Assembly: GCA_947505255.1 (NCBI GenBank)
Contig: CANNKP010000007.1
Location: forward strand, 1-40,241
Length of the DNA stretch: 40,241 bases
Source: Flavobacteriales bacterium
GTDB taxonomy: Bacteria; Bacteroidota; Bacteroidia; Flavobacteriales_D; Crocinitomicaceae
Direction: 5' to 3'
The position numbers were made by a program, and so were the translations under genes. Shown here in pieces: positions 16,457 to 25,304 of the stretch. The notes beneath the pieces are model-generated. The model searched no databases, was not told the origin of the DNA, and was given only the letters and a program-made list of their open reading frames with translations. Every line of letters starts with the position of its first letter. Positions within the stretch are counted from its first letter, which is position 1.

Positions 16457-17160
16457 CTTTGTTTTAATAAATTTAATTCTTCCTCAAGTTTTGATATTCT
16501 CTCATTCTGCTCTTGAATAGAACTTATCAAAATCGGAATTAACTCCGTATAATTTAAACTTAAATATCCGTTTTCATCTTTGGCAACCAAATTAGGATAG
16601 ATCTTTTCAATATCTTGAGCCATTAATCCGTAATGTAGATTACTATCAAAGTTGTAGTCTGGATGGTCTTCTTTATTCGCATTAACCGATAACGAGTCTC
16701 CAACAAAACGTTCCGATTGTATAAAAGTATATTGATACGTTTTTAATCTTAGTAAATTACTCAACTGATTGTTTATCGGTTGGATATTCTCTTTGAATCG
16801 TTGATCTGAAGTATACGTAGTAGAATTTACTTTTAAATTCCCACTAATCCAAAGTTTAGCTGATGCATCTCCAACATTGCCCATGCCTACATTTCCGTTA
16901 TCTCTAATAAATAATTTATAATTCCCATAATCCGAAGTCGGCCAAGGCTTCCAAATATTAAACCCTGCAGATGGACAAGTTGAGCAATATTCTAATGCGA
17001 AGTTACCATTATTTGAAGAACCATTTCCTTGACCAAATGTCAATGAGTTATTAGTAGTATATCCAATTTGGATTAAACCATCATTACGAACTTTAAATTG
17101 TCCTTGACTCCAAACAACTGAACTTATCAGCAAAATTAGTAATAAATAAATAATTTTCAT
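16453..17160 (-). CDS. Exported protein with C-terminal S74 (endosialidase-type) chaperone domain
   Basis: After a signal peptide (~1-18) this 235-aa protein has a short beta-repeat region with GNVGMGNVGDASAKLWISG, the usual prelude. The intramolecular chaperone domain follows, TYTSDQRFKENIQPI at ~117-131, with YGLMAQDIEKIYP and LSLNYTELIPILISSIQ. It closes with a trimeric coiled coil (QNERISKLEEELNLLKQ). In phage and bacterial fibres this domain trimerises the protein and cleaves itself at the Ser of the conserved S-D pair, here Ser119-Asp120. It is first of the three coupled genes. Confidence 0.88.
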   Translation of the reverse strand: MKIIYLLLILLISSVVWSQGQFKVRNDGLIQIGYTTNNSLTFGQGNGSSNNGNFALEYCSTCPSAGFNIWKPWPTSDYGNYKLFIRDNGNVGMGNVGDASAKLWISGNLKVNSTTYTSDQRFKENIQPINNQLSNLLRLKTYQYTFIQSERFVGDSLSVNANKEDHPDYNFDSNLHYGLMAQDIEKIYPNLVAKDENGYLSLNYTELIPILISSIQEQNERISKLEEELNLLKQR

Positions 17161-17689
17161 TTTAATCGGTTTTTGCTAAAAACTTAATTTTATGTTTTAG
17201 CGTTGTAAATTATAACTGTTATTCAAGGGAGCAGATGAACCTATTTCTTAAATTTTAATAATTTATGTTTTCACATAATGTCAATAGTGAGTGTTAATGT
17301 GGAAAGTTTTGTATTCTAACAAGCTTGGACAAAATATTTCGTGCTATGAAATTCTACCGTTTTATTTTTTCCCCACAAATAAATTTCATTAAAATACTTC
17401 TGTTCTTTATTACCACTTTAAGTTTTGTCACGACCATTTTTTAAATCTACAATCGATTTATATTTGGTCGTCATCCTTTTTACACACTTTTATCCTGTCT
17501 TTTTTATCCGCTTAAAAATGTACTTTTCACAGTATCCGAATGTGCTTTAAAGCAAATTGTATTCAATCAGCTGATATTAATTCAGGCGTTCTAAGGTTAA
17601 TGAATCTATACAAATCGGTTTTTCTAATTTTCATTGTGTATTTGAATTTAATCTGACTGTAAAACTCCAATTAATTTAATACAATTACA
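17161..17689. other. Gene-free stretch with a long-arm inverted repeat
   Basis: No gene is visible. The only structure noted is ACGACCA (17430-17436) facing TGGTCGT (17465-17471), with an inner AAATC/GATTT pair, giving a possible 42-base hairpin. Its role is unknown. It could be a bidirectional barrier between the leftward trio and the rightward operon. Confidence 0.4.
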
Positions 17690-17787
17690 ATGAGTAGTAA
17701 TACTCAAATTGCATCAAACTAGTTGAAAAAGAATGAAATATGAGTAGTACTACTCATTGACAATATGATTTTATATAATCAATTTTG
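17690..17787 (+). promoter_or_regulatory. Double-operator promoter of the 1001-aa/patatin operon
   Basis: Two 18-bp palindromes lie exactly 50 bases apart: ATGAGTA-GTAA-TACTCAA (17690-17707) and the fully symmetric ATGAGTA-GTAC-TACTCAT (17740-17757). The last base of the second is the first T of the -33 TTG (17757-17759). A 20-base spacer and -7 box CAATTTTG (17780-17787) follow. The predicted leader is about 115 bases to the ATG at 17910. The 50-base spacing puts both sites on the same DNA face, suggesting cooperative binding. Confidence 0.7.
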
Positions 17788-17909
17788 GAGTAAAATGTCC
17801 GAGTTTAATTGAATTTGTTCTTGTTTCAATTGAAATACGCCATTTTATAAGGAAAAGTCCGCACAATTTTGAACAAAACGTATTAATCATATATCTAAAA
17901 TCGTTTCTT

Positions 17910-20900
17910 ATGTCTAACCAATCACCAATTTACAAATTCGTTTCTCTTCGAAACCCAATTCTATCCGAATCAACCGGTTCGGCTGATGAAGTGATTTTAT
18001 CAACTGCTTTAACTGTTGAACTCTCAAATATTGTTTCTGGTAACGATGAGCCTAATATTAAACTGGAAAATTATAATACAGCACTTCAAGTTTATATCGA
18101 TAGTTCATCATTTATAAAAACAAAAAGCGAAGCTGAATTATTAAAAACAAATCTCACAGCAACACCAATAGAAGTTGGATTAAAGCAGATTTATGACAAC
18201 ATAGTTGTAAGATCACTTACTAAGAGTAACACAAATGTGATTTATAAAATCCTTGTGGATTTATTTAGAACTGTTTATAAGGCTCTCAACCCTGCTTCAG
18301 GTGTTATTTCAATAATCATCCCACAGGATATAACTCCCTCTTTTACTCGATATATTGGAGAAAATGATGGTGGCGATACGATTGATACTACACCTCAGGA
18401 AGAGTTACTTGCGAAAATAAATAATCTATCACTGGTTGAAACTTTAATTGCACAGGCGCAAAAGCAGAATGTTGTTGAATTTCCTGAACTTGGAAAAATA
18501 ACCGTTGCTAACGTTACGTATCGATTCATTTTAAATTATGTGAAATCTGAATCAATTTCTGTTCAGGATGCAAAAACGAAAATAACTACAGATCTGAATG
18601 ACAAAATGATAGATCGTACGGAAAATAAGATTTTCAATCGCACGAAGACTGACAACATGAGATCCAAAATTAATGATGAATTGGATCAGGAAGCTACCGT
18701 AAATATGGAAGTTGTTAATAGATTAAATGAATTATTAAATCTGGTTGAAAAACTTGAAGATGATGCTGTTGAAACAATTACTACAAAATCAACAATAGAA
18801 ACGAATCATTACGATTTGGTTTATAAATTGTTGGGGAATACAAAGATGTCAATTGAAGAAGCCTATAACCAGCTTAAATCGAAGACGAATGAATTAAATA
18901 ATGAATTTCCAAGCTTGATTACCGAAAAAAAATACAGTCTTGTTGGTTCAAATTGGATAGAAACATCCCTTTTTAATCATCCGTATAATGTAAGTCCTCT
19001 TGGTAATCACTTAATAAATAGACCAACTTGTGATTATAAATTTCCATATCATATTGCCGATCTAAGAATAGTCGAACAAGAGCCTGTAGGTTATTTACCT
19101 GGTGAAATTGCACATATAAACAACACGCAATCAGGAGAAAAAAACACACGAGTTACTCGAAGATTGAAAAGATCTGAAACATTTGAGTCATTTTTAATTG
19201 ACGATGAAACATCTAGAGAAACGGATACGCAATCAACAGAAAAGTACAGCATTGAAAACGCAGCGTATGATGCTCAAACAAATGCCAATTCAGTTTCTGT
19301 AAATGCTTCTGCTTCTGCAACCTATGGACCAGTATCTGCAAGTTTAGATGCTGGTTATTCTAATTCAAATTCTTCATTTAGCTCAAACAGTACGTCACAA
19401 TCTGAAGCTAAAGAAATTGTGAATAGAATTGTTGACAAGGTAAGTCATAGGGTTCGCTCTGAACGCAGTACAACCACAATTGAAGAGTTTGAGGAAACTG
19501 TTACACATGAAATAAATAATGAAGGTCAAGGTCCAAAATCATATGTCTATCGTTGGTTAAATAAGTTGGTCAGGGCAACGCTTAAAAATTATGGTAAGAG
19601 ATTAATTTTTGAATTTGATGTTGCACACCCGGCACATTTTTATTTAAGTCGTTCGATAATGGAGCTACCTTCCTTAAATATACCTCAGGATCCACGAAAG
19701 GCTACAATTGCTGGAGCACCAATTCTAACTATTGACAATATTACTAGAGATAACTATTTAGCATGGGCTACTGTTTATGATGCAGAAATTGATCAACCAC
19801 CCGTAAATAATATAATTGTTTCTGAGGTTATAAACGGAACAGAAAAAACAATAACTGGGAAAATGATTCAAATTCCAGACAATTATAAATGTGTTTCCGG
19901 CAAGGTTACAAGTTATTACTTTAATGGTTGGCCTTTCGGCAATAGTTTGGTTTGTTCAATCGGCAATAGCACGTTCGCATTTTGGAACTCTGGAGATAAT
20001 TTATGGTTTCCAACTGAATTGTGGTTTTCTGGAGAGACCAAGCAACTTCCTATTTCTGTTTTCGCACAACAAATGGGTTTTTATATTAACTTGGAAGTTC
20101 AATGTAACTTGACTGAAGAAGCATACAAAGCATGGAAAATTTCAGCATATAATTCCATTGTTGAGGCATACAATAAACTATTAAATGATGCAGAAAATGA
20201 AATGGCATCATTTGATCCAAATAGACCAGGAATAAATCCATCTAAAAAGGAACAACTCATCAAAGATGAAATCAAACGAGAAACAATTCGAAAGATGTTC
20301 AGATGTAATCCGTTTTGGATCAAGGATAATTTTGTCGTTGGAAGAGAATATAATCCACAATGTTGTGCTGATTCATTAAATGCTGAAAAAGTCAAATTCC
20401 TTGAAACGGTTTTTGATTGGAACAACATGACCTATGTTCTGCACCCATACTTTTATTCTGATAAAAATAATTGGAAAGAATTATTGGATTTAACGGATGA
20501 TAACCCACATTTTGAATCTTTCATGCAAGCATCATACGCAACAGTTCGCGTGCCGGTATTCAGAGATGATTTAAAAGAATTGGCGGCCATAAATTTTCTA
20601 CAATTTAATTCAATTGCAAATTATGAAGTTGTTCCGGAAGAAATGAATCCTCTTTTAAATGAATTGAAAAATAATCAACCTACTTTATTCACGCATGATA
20701 TTAATGGCGTTGAATTACCTTTACCGGTGGATACTATTGATTTGGGTGTATTTAAAATACCAACTAATCTAGTAATGCTTGAATGCGGAAATTCAGATGG
20801 TATTAAACCAATTGGTTACCCTCAAAGTACAGATGAACCAACTAGTGATGTGATTATTCCAAAACAATATTCTACTGCTATTATTGCTGATACTTGTCCT

Positions 20901-20915
20901 CCTGTCCAACCATAA
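17910..20915 (+). CDS. Large protein of unknown function, first gene of the patatin operon
   Basis: A 1001-aa protein without signal peptide or membrane helix. Residues ~1-340 are mostly helical and charged. Residues ~415-450 are Glu/Thr/Arg rich (TRRLKRSETFE). Residues ~458-498 alternate Ser/Asn/Thr with small hydrophobics (NSVSVNASASATYGPVSASL and on). A helix with RSERSTTTIEEFEETVTHE and an Arg-rich strand ending YGKRLIFEFDVAHPAHFYL (~560-580) follow. I recall this block (alternating strand pair, EEFEET helix, YGKRL-FEF) from uncharacterised large proteins in several phyla. The alternating segment looks like an amphipathic beta hairpin such as pore formers insert, but that is inference. 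The patatin gene starts 13 bases downstream, so they are cotranscribed. Confidence 0.85.
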   Translation: MSNQSPIYKFVSLRNPILSESTGSADEVILSTALTVELSNIVSGNDEPNIKLENYNTALQVYIDSSSFIKTKSEAELLKTNLTATPIEVGLKQIYDNIVVRSLTKSNTNVIYKILVDLFRTVYKALNPASGVISIIIPQDITPSFTRYIGENDGGDTIDTTPQEELLAKINNLSLVETLIAQAQKQNVVEFPELGKITVANVTYRFILNYVKSESISVQDAKTKITTDLNDKMIDRTENKIFNRTKTDNMRSKINDELDQEATVNMEVVNRLNELLNLVEKLEDDAVETITTKSTIETNHYDLVYKLLGNTKMSIEEAYNQLKSKTNELNNEFPSLITEKKYSLVGSNWIETSLFNHPYNVSPLGNHLINRPTCDYKFPYHIADLRIVEQEPVGYLPGEIAHINNTQSGEKNTRVTRRLKRSETFESFLIDDETSRETDTQSTEKYSIENAAYDAQTNANSVSVNASASATYGPVSASLDAGYSNSNSSFSSNSTSQSEAKEIVNRIVDKVSHRVRSERSTTTIEEFEETVTHEINNEGQGPKSYVYRWLNKLVRATLKNYGKRLIFEFDVAHPAHFYLSRSIMELPSLNIPQDPRKATIAGAPILTIDNITRDNYLAWATVYDAEIDQPPVNNIIVSEVINGTEKTITGKMIQIPDNYKCVSGKVTSYYFNGWPFGNSLVCSIGNSTFAFWNSGDNLWFPTELWFSGETKQLPISVFAQQMGFYINLEVQCNLTEEAYKAWKISAYNSIVEAYNKLLNDAENEMASFDPNRPGINPSKKEQLIKDEIKRETIRKMFRCNPFWIKDNFVVGREYNPQCCADSLNAEKVKFLETVFDWNNMTYVLHPYFYSDKNNWKELLDLTDDNPHFESFMQASYATVRVPVFRDDLKELAAINFLQFNSIANYEVVPEEMNPLLNELKNNQPTLFTHDINGVELPLPVDTIDLGVFKIPTNLVMLECGNSDGIKPIGYPQSTDEPTSDVIIPKQYSTAIIADTCPPVQP

Positions 20916-20928
20916 TATTTAGATAAAC

Positions 20929-23367
20929 ATGCCAGATGACCAAAAAACAAACGCAGAAGCTGCATCTAAAGTCAAAATGTCCATAAATGAGCTAAAGTAT
21001 ATCATTATGGAAGGTGGTGGTGCCCGGGGTAATACTTATCTCGGGGCTGTTCGAGAATTGGAACTTCAACTTTTAAACCGCGTCAAAGCTATCAATCATG
21101 AAAATCATGAAAACGGTATTGAGAAGGTATCAAAAATAGAAAATACAGGGTCAAATGCAAGAAAACCTGGAATCATGGATTATTGGAAACAAGATCCAAA
21201 TGATCCTGAAAAGTATATTCCAATTATTGAAGGGGTAGCTGGTGCCTCCGCGGGAGCTATTACAACTTTTGCTTTAATTCTTGGATTGAACTCAGATGAA
21301 ATTAATACTGTATTAAAATTTGATTTTTCCAGTTTTCTTTCCGAGATAGATGCCGGAAAATACAGGATGATTGACGAAAATTCGGAACTAAAGATAGGAG
21401 AAGATTCAACTTTGTATAATGAACCGGATACGTTATTTGAAACTAAACAGAAAAAACTAGGTGGAAAAAAGACAAAATTCGACTTTGATTTATCAAAGAA
21501 CAAAACAAACGTAACTGGTAACCCAGCCAAATTCGCGAAACGCGGATTGCTGGTTAATTTTATCGTTAAAGTTGTTGTTGACGGGATTGTTTACAACATC
21601 GGACAACTATACCGGCTGTTTTCAAATAAAGAAAAACCCAATTGGGTTGTAAAAGCGATGCAAAAGATCTTTGGCACAAATTCAACTGTTGCGAAGGAAA
21701 CGGGCTCAAGTATGCTGACTAGGATAGTCATGTATTCTGGTGGCTTGGTATCACTTTTCTATATAGTTTTCCGAAAGAAAAAAATGGGAATGCGAGTAAA
21801 TGCTAATTCCATTATGGGAGTTTTTACCGATAGGGGAATGTATTCGGGTTTTCAAATACGTGAATTTTTCTTTGACATTATGATTTTTGCAGCAACACGA
21901 GATACCTTTTTTCAAAAGCAGTTGATAAAGTTTTACAAAAAAGATTATCCTAATTTATCTCATGAAAGTTTTAAAGTAACAAACAAGAAAGTTAATAATA
22001 AAAACAAATCCGAAGACTTTGTAATTGGTTCTAGAGGCGATTATAATTTCACCACTGAATTTAAAAAATTAATTGAATTTCATTTGAAAAACATGACATT
22101 CCGTGATTTTTTCAATATCCTTGAAGTGGATTTTGCCGCAGCTGTTTCAAATTTTACCACGAATTCACCTCTCTACTTTTCGAATAATTACACTCCCGAT
22201 TTCTTTGTTTTAGAAGCCGTAGGTGCATCTATGTCTATTCCTCCTGCCATTCGACCACTTTACAATGCCTCTAATGTATTTTCGTACTATAAAAACACAG
22301 AAACACCTCAACAGAAAGCTTTATCAGTGTTTATAAATGGCAAAGAAACTCAATTTGTTAAAAAAGATGGTAGCTTTATAAGAAGTGATTATGAATGGTA
22401 TGAGTATATTACAAAAAAAGCACTACAACAGTATGTGAAAAATAAAGAAACAGTAAATATTGATTTGAACAATGTAATAGAACTAAATACGTTCTTAAAT
22501 TATATGCAGAAAATTCTGATTGGAGAACGTCAGCCGGATGGTACGATTATAAAAGATAAATGGAAGAGTGAATTAATCATTGAAGCTAATGGAAATAACT
22601 ATAAAGTAACCGAAGAAATACTGGTATTTTTCTACAATGCCCAGTTCAAAGGATTGCTACTTGATGGAGGTTATTTTAACAATATACCGTTCAATTATTT
22701 CCGAGAAAAAGGAAATCCTCTGACATTGGACAACGTGTTAGCAATAAAATTAGACCGAAGTTTTCCTCCGGATTTTATGAAGGATGTGCATACAATAATG
22801 GAACCTTTGAAATCCAAAGAAAGAGAAGTAATAGAACGAGTTCGACTTGAAGAAATTGAAATAGGAAATATTATACCATTGAATGCTATCGACACTTCTG
22901 ATTTTAACAAAGATTTTGAACTGGCTGTCGTTCAAATACGAAATCTACTTGGAGCTCAAGTATTAAATGAAAAGAAAAGTACTTTAAAAAGACAACTGAA
23001 AGAAGGGGATTTATCGGATGACGAAAAAAAGCGTTTGGAAGGGATTGTCAAGAATTTTAAAGTAAACAGACAAAATATCTTAAAAATAATTGAAGAATGG
23101 TATCTTCATTATGGTGCATACAACGATGTTAAACCTTGGGAATTACCTCGTCCAATAATAGATATAGCTTTCACTGGCTACGCCTACGGAGCTAAGCGTG
23201 GGCAAATTCGAGACATAACTGACCACAAATACATTGTTTCATTATATGATTACGGTGTGGGTACGTATGATTTTGACTTAGATAAAGTAAGGTCATTGGC
23301 TGAATTTGCACAGAGAGAGGCTCAAAATAAATTAAATACATATTTTACAGAAACCAATAATGAATAG
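20929..23367 (+). CDS. Patatin-like phospholipase, large form (812 aa)
   Basis: A lipid acyl hydrolase with a Ser-Asp dyad. The oxyanion loop GGGARG is at residues 29-34, the nucleophile Ser107 in GASAG and the catalytic Asp579 in LLDGGYFNNIP. The insertion between Ser and Asp (~470 residues) is far larger than in ordinary patatins. It contains hydrophobic stretches around 200-225 and 262-282 that could bind membrane. The last strand-helix unit (residues 737-812, WELPRPIIDIAFTG ... YDYGVGTYDFDL ...) closes the fold and is the part copied downstream as two separate ORFs. No signal peptide, so it acts in the cytosol or is delivered by a dedicated secretion route. The gene overlaps the following exported-protein gene by 8 bases. 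Confidence 0.92.
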   Translation: MPDDQKTNAEAASKVKMSINELKYIIMEGGGARGNTYLGAVRELELQLLNRVKAINHENHENGIEKVSKIENTGSNARKPGIMDYWKQDPNDPEKYIPIIEGVAGASAGAITTFALILGLNSDEINTVLKFDFSSFLSEIDAGKYRMIDENSELKIGEDSTLYNEPDTLFETKQKKLGGKKTKFDFDLSKNKTNVTGNPAKFAKRGLLVNFIVKVVVDGIVYNIGQLYRLFSNKEKPNWVVKAMQKIFGTNSTVAKETGSSMLTRIVMYSGGLVSLFYIVFRKKKMGMRVNANSIMGVFTDRGMYSGFQIREFFFDIMIFAATRDTFFQKQLIKFYKKDYPNLSHESFKVTNKKVNNKNKSEDFVIGSRGDYNFTTEFKKLIEFHLKNMTFRDFFNILEVDFAAAVSNFTTNSPLYFSNNYTPDFFVLEAVGASMSIPPAIRPLYNASNVFSYYKNTETPQQKALSVFINGKETQFVKKDGSFIRSDYEWYEYITKKALQQYVKNKETVNIDLNNVIELNTFLNYMQKILIGERQPDGTIIKDKWKSELIIEANGNNYKVTEEILVFFYNAQFKGLLLDGGYFNNIPFNYFREKGNPLTLDNVLAIKLDRSFPPDFMKDVHTIMEPLKSKEREVIERVRLEEIEIGNIIPLNAIDTSDFNKDFELAVVQIRNLLGAQVLNEKKSTLKRQLKEGDLSDDEKKRLEGIVKNFKVNRQNILKIIEEWYLHYGAYNDVKPWELPRPIIDIAFTGYAYGAKRGQIRDITDHKYIVSLYDYGVGTYDFDLDKVRSLAEFAQREAQNKLNTYFTETNNE
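23137..23367 (+). repeat. Patatin 3'-tail, original copy inside the full-length gene
   Basis: These bases encode patatin residues 737-812. The first ~175 are about 90% identical by hand alignment to 25073-25249, and somewhat less of the stretch matches 26967-27100. Similarity starts abruptly at the codon for Trp (WEL) and does not extend further upstream into the patatin gene, which marks the duplication junction. Confidence 0.85.
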
Positions 23368-25060
23368 TATACAAAAAATAAATGTCTTTTTATTTTTCTG
23401 TTTTGTTTCTTTAATCACATCAAAGTTACAATGCCAAACTATTTTTTCAAATGAAGGGAAGTATGGAATCATTGATGATTGGGATAAAAAAACTGCTGTT
23501 CCCCCTATTTATGATAAAATAACGGAATGCTTTAAGCAGGAAGGATTTGGAGGCTTAGATAATTATAAAAACCATGGATTTATCTTAGAAAAGGACAATA
23601 GGTACTATTTCGTCTTAAGACAATTTTGGGAAACAAAATATTTTAGAAATATGGATTTTGCTTTTAGCCAAGATTGGGGGCAAATAGATTCTGTAAAATG
23701 GATTATAACTCAACAAAGTTTTGATGATTTATATCCTTTAGAACAATTTGAAGAAGATGAGAAAATAAGTATTGATCAAGTTGAACTGTTTCAAAATGAT
23801 ACATGCTTAAGCATTTTAAGAATATTTCATGTATTGGTTTATAAACAAGATGATAAGTTAGGTTTAGTGTCCTATGAGAAAGTTTCTCGTGATTTTGGCG
23901 ATGCAAAAGTAGGCGACGTCTATTTAGAAAAACGAGTTTTTTCATTCGAGAATATACAAATACATCCTCCAAATTACAGTTCCATTAACATTCTAAGGAG
24001 TATAAATCATAGAAATACTAGTATTCGAGGTAGCGATCGAATTATCGTTTCAAAAGGAGATAAATATGGAATTATAAATTTGCAAAATAATTATGAAGTA
24101 GAACCTCAATTTGATTCTATTCCTTCATTGCAAGTAATTGATTATGATCGGTTTTTTTACGCCAAGAAAAACGGATTGTGGGGAGTGATTTATTTAAATA
24201 AATTTTCATCTGATTATGTTGTTAGTATTCCGTTTCGTTTTGCCTCAATAGATGATATATCGAGAAATCTTCAGGTGGTTAGCTTTTACAAACGCCGAAT
24301 TATAAAAAATGGCGAAGAACTTAAAATTCAATTACAAGACAAATATATTTCTTGTTTGTATCAAAGTGGAATTGATCAACCTCTTCAATTTGAATTCATC
24401 GTTTACGGGGGAGAATCATTTTCGCAAATCATTCTAAATAAGACAACTAAACATGAGGAACTTAACAAAGAATACATTCCTCCAACAGAAAAACATATTA
24501 CCTTCACTCCATTAATAAACAATGCTCCTGTAATTCAGCAAGATCGTTTTGAATTTATTTGTATAAGTAAGTCTAAAGACAACGTAGATGACACTTCATC
24601 ATGGTTTTTTATTTTAAAAAGGGAAAGAAAGTGGGATAGAAATGATAACCATTATGCGAATGAGATAATTGAAGCGAAGGCAATTTATAGCTACATATAC
24701 GATTTTAAGAATGACCGTTTTTTGTCAATAAATAATTTTGATGAAGAACTTGAAAATATTAATTACAACGTAATTGTTAAGCCTAGAGATTTTGATTGTA
24801 ATCTGATTTTGAAAAGTACATCAGTAGAAAATGAAAAGTTCAAACACGAATTTTTCACATTTGAGGGATTAAAAGTTTTTGAATTAATCTCTAATTATCC
24901 AATAAATTATATCGAATATATGATTGAAGATTATCGGGGAGAAACATACAACCCTGATTGGCATGTTTTAAAGTTCTACACAGAAATTCCCGGAAAAAAG
25001 AAAACCAAAAAGAAAACAGTATGTCATTATAATACGAAGACTAAACAATTTTACAAATGA
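23360..25060 (+). CDS. Exported WG-repeat-like protein 1 (candidate immunity protein)
   Basis: A signal peptide (~1-25, ending near LQCQ) precedes a 566-aa beta-rich protein. WG-like units are at ~33-55 (EGKYGIIDDWDKKTAVPPIY), ~232-255 (GDKYGIINLQNNYEVEPQFD) and ~268-290 (KNGLWGVIYLNK). The C-terminal ~200 residues (from ELNKEYIPPTEKHIT) end in a Lys-rich KKKTKKKTVCHYNTKTK segment and are nearly identical to those of the next exported protein. The start overlaps the patatin stop by 8 bases and the stop overlaps the following mini-ORF (ATGA). Coupling to a phospholipase without signal peptide and predicted envelope location suggest a protective partner. This is inferred, not shown. Confidence 0.85.
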   Translation: MNSIQKINVFLFFCFVSLITSKLQCQTIFSNEGKYGIIDDWDKKTAVPPIYDKITECFKQEGFGGLDNYKNHGFILEKDNRYYFVLRQFWETKYFRNMDFAFSQDWGQIDSVKWIITQQSFDDLYPLEQFEEDEKISIDQVELFQNDTCLSILRIFHVLVYKQDDKLGLVSYEKVSRDFGDAKVGDVYLEKRVFSFENIQIHPPNYSSINILRSINHRNTSIRGSDRIIVSKGDKYGIINLQNNYEVEPQFDSIPSLQVIDYDRFFYAKKNGLWGVIYLNKFSSDYVVSIPFRFASIDDISRNLQVVSFYKRRIIKNGEELKIQLQDKYISCLYQSGIDQPLQFEFIVYGGESFSQIILNKTTKHEELNKEYIPPTEKHITFTPLINNAPVIQQDRFEFICISKSKDNVDDTSSWFFILKRERKWDRNDNHYANEIIEAKAIYSYIYDFKNDRFLSINNFDEELENINYNVIVKPRDFDCNLILKSTSVENEKFKHEFFTFEGLKVFELISNYPINYIEYMIEDYRGETYNPDWHVLKFYTEIPGKKKTKKKTVCHYNTKTKQFYK

Positions 25061-25206
25061 TGCGTTTGAAACGTTGGGAACTAGCTCGTCCAATAATAGA
25101 TATAGCTTTCACTGGCTACACCTATGGAGCCAAACGTGGGCAAATTCGTGATATAACAGACCACAAACACATTGTTTCATTGTATGACTACGGTGTTGGT
25201 ACGTAT
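24461..25206 (+). repeat. Near-identical block, copy 1 (3' part of exported gene 1 + tail 1)
   Basis: 746 bases align without gaps at a constant offset of 1894 with 26355-27100. By hand count there are about 26 mismatches (~96% identity). The flanking 5' halves of the two exported-protein genes are far more diverged. Confidence 0.88.
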
Positions 25207-25296
25207 GATTTTGACTTGGATAAAGTGAGGTTGTTGGCTGAATTTGCACAAGAAAAAGCACAAAATGACCTAAATGATTTCTTTAAAAAACCTTAA
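25057..25296 (+). CDS. Orphan patatin C-terminal tail 1 (79 aa)
   Basis: The ORF starts with ATG overlapping the preceding stop (ATGATG) and encodes MMRLKR followed by a close copy of the last ~73 residues of the patatin (WELARPIIDIAFTG ... HIVSLYDYGVGTYDFDLDKV ...). It has neither catalytic Ser nor Asp, so it cannot be a lipase. It lies between two exported-protein genes, 8 bases before the second. The intact frame, own start and retained coupling suggest it is translated. It could be a relic kept to drive translation of the next gene, or a peptide that binds the exported protein or the patatin. Confidence 0.8.
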   Translation: MMRLKRWELARPIIDIAFTGYTYGAKRGQIRDITDHKHIVSLYDYGVGTYDFDLDKVRLLAEFAQEKAQNDLNDFFKKP

Positions 25297-25304
25297 ATTA
25301 ATTT

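Noticed and set aside
20929-23367. Patatin as a CBASS-type (CapV) phage-defence effector
   Set aside because: No cyclic-nucleotide synthase, ubiquitin-like or JAB genes are near, the protein is about twice the usual size, and its partners are exported proteins rather than nucleotide sensors.
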